Source: an uncultured Alphaproteobacteria bacterium (GTDB taxonomy: Bacteria > Pseudomonadota > Alphaproteobacteria > Micropepsales > Micropepsaceae). From it: a DNA stretch of 21,271 nt. The notes beneath the pieces are model-generated. The model had not been told where the DNA came from, ran no database searches, and saw nothing but the letters and a program-made list of their open reading frames with translations. Positions within the stretch are counted from its first letter, which is position 1; the number at the start of each line of letters is the position of its first letter. The DNA lies in assembly GCA_903922545.1 (NCBI GenBank), contig CAIXUE010000126.1, positions 1-21,271 on the forward strand, written 5' to 3'. Positions 19,912 through 21,271 of the stretch are shown here, in pieces. The translations under genes and the position numbers were made by a program.

Positions 19912-21163
19912 TCGTCACGCTCCCGTCGCTGGCGATCTTCCACGGCATGATGGTGTTGTCATTCTGGATCGGCCTGAATTTTGGCGTGTATGGCTGGCCC
20001 TCTGCCTTGGCAGCTTCCTCGCGCGTCGGCTGCTTGTGTCCGATATCATCGGTGACGCGCGACATGATCACATGCTCGCCCCCGTCCCAGTTCCACATAA
20101 AGCCAAATCTGGTGTGCGCCATGGGTTGCGGCGTTCCCTTGAGATCGGCGAGGTGCCATGACTTGCCGCCATCCGTGGACACTTCCACCTTGCGAACGGC
20201 GCCGCCGCCGGACCAGGCCAGCCCCGTGATTTCGTACCATCCATGATCGGTCAGTTTATGTCCGCCGGACGGATAGGTGATCACCGAATTGGGTCCGATC
20301 TGATAGATCAGCGCCGCCTCGATCGGCGTGCGCCGCAGATGCCCAAAGTCGTTCATGTTGAGCTGATACTGGTCAACGAGTTTGATGTGGCGCAGCCACT
20401 TGATGTTGAAGATGCCTTCGAAGCCCGGAACAATAAGGCGCACCGGAAACCCGTTCTGCGGCCGCAGGGGTTCGCCGTTCATGCCGTAGGCGACGATGAC
20501 GTCCGTCATACCCTTGGCGAGGGGCACGGTCGATGCGCCCTTTATTTCCTCGGCGCCTTCGGCAACGAACCATGCCGCTTTCTTCTGCACGCCGCACTCT
20601 TTGAGCAGGGTTGAGAGAAGCACCCCGGTCCATTCGGCGTTGCTGGTCAGCCCGTGCGATTCCTGCACGGTCTTGTCATTGGCATTGTGCATGTTCCCCG
20701 AACATTCGAGGAAATGAAACTTGCTGACGGAGGGGAAGCGCTTCAAATCCGCCATGGTAAAAACCCGCGGCCGGTCCACCAGGCCATCAATCATGATGGT
20801 GTGCTTGGCGGGATCGATATCCGGGATGAAGGAGCCTTTGGTCGTTGCCACATAATGAAGCGACGAGGCCTGGATCGAGCCAAGCGAATCCTGCAACGGC
20901 GAGCCGACATGAAATTCCAGCCCGAAATCGTCGGGCGATTTGCGGCCCAGCGCCGGCACGCGCTTGGAGGTCACATAATGAGAGCGCACGCCATAGGCGA
21001 TCACGTCGTCGCCGGGCGCCACCATCGGCGCTTCGTTCTCCGCATAGGTCGGGAGGGTTTGGGCAGACGCGCTTTTGCTCACGGCCGCACCGGCGGCGAC
21101 TGCGCCTACGGCCGCGGCGCCGCCCTTAAGCAGCTCTCTGCGGCTGCTTCGTTTCGGATCCAT
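19898..21163 (-). CDS. soxC: SoxC-like sulfite dehydrogenase, molybdopterin subunit
   Basis: A 421-residue member of the sulfite oxidase family, SoxC branch. A Tat signal (SSRRELLKGGAAAVGAVAAG) exports the folded molybdenum protein. Cys154 in FHFLECSGN is the expected molybdenum ligand. PRVFTMADLKRFP, PLRPQNGFPVRLIVPGFEGI and IKWLRHIKL are cofactor-domain blocks. The C-terminal dimerisation domain follows (ITGLAWSGGGAVRKVEVSTDGGKSW). ATG 21163 is 6 bases after GGGGAG; the adjacent ATG 21166 is equally possible. SoxCD normally oxidises the sulfane sulfur bound to SoxYZ, but soxXYZAB are not in the window, so free sulfite or another substrate is possible. Confidence 0.93.
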   Translation of the reverse strand: MDPKRSSRRELLKGGAAAVGAVAAGAAVSKSASAQTLPTYAENEAPMVAPGDDVIAYGVRSHYVTSKRVPALGRKSPDDFGLEFHVGSPLQDSLGSIQASSLHYVATTKGSFIPDIDPAKHTIMIDGLVDRPRVFTMADLKRFPSVSKFHFLECSGNMHNANDKTVQESHGLTSNAEWTGVLLSTLLKECGVQKKAAWFVAEGAEEIKGASTVPLAKGMTDVIVAYGMNGEPLRPQNGFPVRLIVPGFEGIFNIKWLRHIKLVDQYQLNMNDFGHLRRTPIEAALIYQIGPNSVITYPSGGHKLTDHGWYEITGLAWSGGGAVRKVEVSTDGGKSWHLADLKGTPQPMAHTRFGFMWNWDGGEHVIMSRVTDDIGHKQPTREEAAKAEGQPYTPKFRPIQNDNTIMPWKIASDGSVTNGLA

Positions 21164-21206
21164 CATTTTCTCCCCGAAATTGCCCGAAAATCCTTTTATG
21201 ACACTG

Positions 21207-21236
21207 ATTATGTACAACGTTTGCTTGGAGCGTCAA
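21207..21236 (-). promoter_or_regulatory. Sigma70-type promoter for the soxCD-like pair
   Basis: On the - strand TTGACG (21236-21231), 18 bases, CATAAT (21212-21207). A start near 21200 leaves a leader of about 37 bases up to the ATG at 21163. No further gene is seen between it and the window end. Confidence 0.5.
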
Positions 21237-21271
21237 TAACACCCGGCACAGCCGAATCGCGGGTTCTGGAC

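Noticed and set aside
19898..21163. Complete Sox thiosulfate oxidation system
   Set aside because: Only SoxC-like and one-heme SoxD-like genes are seen; soxXYZAB are absent from the window.
1..21271. CRISPR array, IS element, prophage or tRNA-linked island
   Set aside because: No regularly spaced repeats, transposase, integrase or phage genes, and no tRNA-like cloverleaf were found. The only repeats are short pairs near 13415-13531.

Overview
The window looks like chromosomal DNA of an alphaproteobacterium. It is GC-rich and shows sigma-EcfG-type general-stress promoters (GGAAC-N16/17-CGTT), several Tat signals, and alphaproteobacterial-style small stress proteins. A Rhizomicrobium/Micropepsaceae-like soil organism is a guess only. 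No tRNA, rRNA, IS element, prophage or CRISPR array was seen.

Region 1 (1-4548, + strand) is one likely operon for oxidising sugars outside the cytoplasm. It holds an SMP-30/gluconolactonase cut by the window edge, a cytochrome c fused to a PQQ-type aldose dehydrogenase, an exported aldose 1-epimerase, and a PLP enzyme of the D-threonine aldolase/D-serine dehydratase family. The first three can be read as anomer exchange, oxidation to the lactone with electrons passed to heme c, and lactone hydrolysis.

Region 2 (4551-7024) is a stress island. A YghA-type SDR and a small exported protein face a hemerythrin gene across two divergent EcfG-type promoters. Two very small genes then diverge from a second back-to-back pair, one perfect and one imperfect.

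Region 3 (7066-9969) holds the ligase-associated DNA repair pair: an MBL-fold exonuclease and an ATP-dependent DNA ligase. The ligase frame is broken at a G4 run. A small membrane protein follows, with a perfect TATAAT box placed as for a leaderless message.

Region 4 (9988-14334) is a run of small envelope and stress genes: DUF3309, a cold-shock protein with a clear terminator, a surface-antigen-like protein, an RcnB-like protein, a PilZ protein, a YflT-like glycine-rich protein, and a four-TM membrane protein with a perfect EcfG-type promoter. An intrinsic terminator with no gene in front of it (11096-11115) hints at a small RNA.

Region 5 (14371-21163, all - strand) is a redox cluster. In transcription order it has a SoxC-like molybdenum sulfite dehydrogenase, a one-heme SoxD-like cytochrome, a strong terminator, a Met-rich exported protein, a NosR-like flavo-iron-sulfur membrane protein, an ApbE flavin transferase, a YkgJ-type cysteine-cluster protein, and then, from its own promoter, a small CGKPTCP protein and a HiPIP. 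NosR, ApbE, YkgJ and the Met-rich gene are chained by 4-base overlaps. No nosZ is present, so the NosR-like protein probably feeds or drains some other periplasmic redox partner. This is the best candidate for an undescribed system here.
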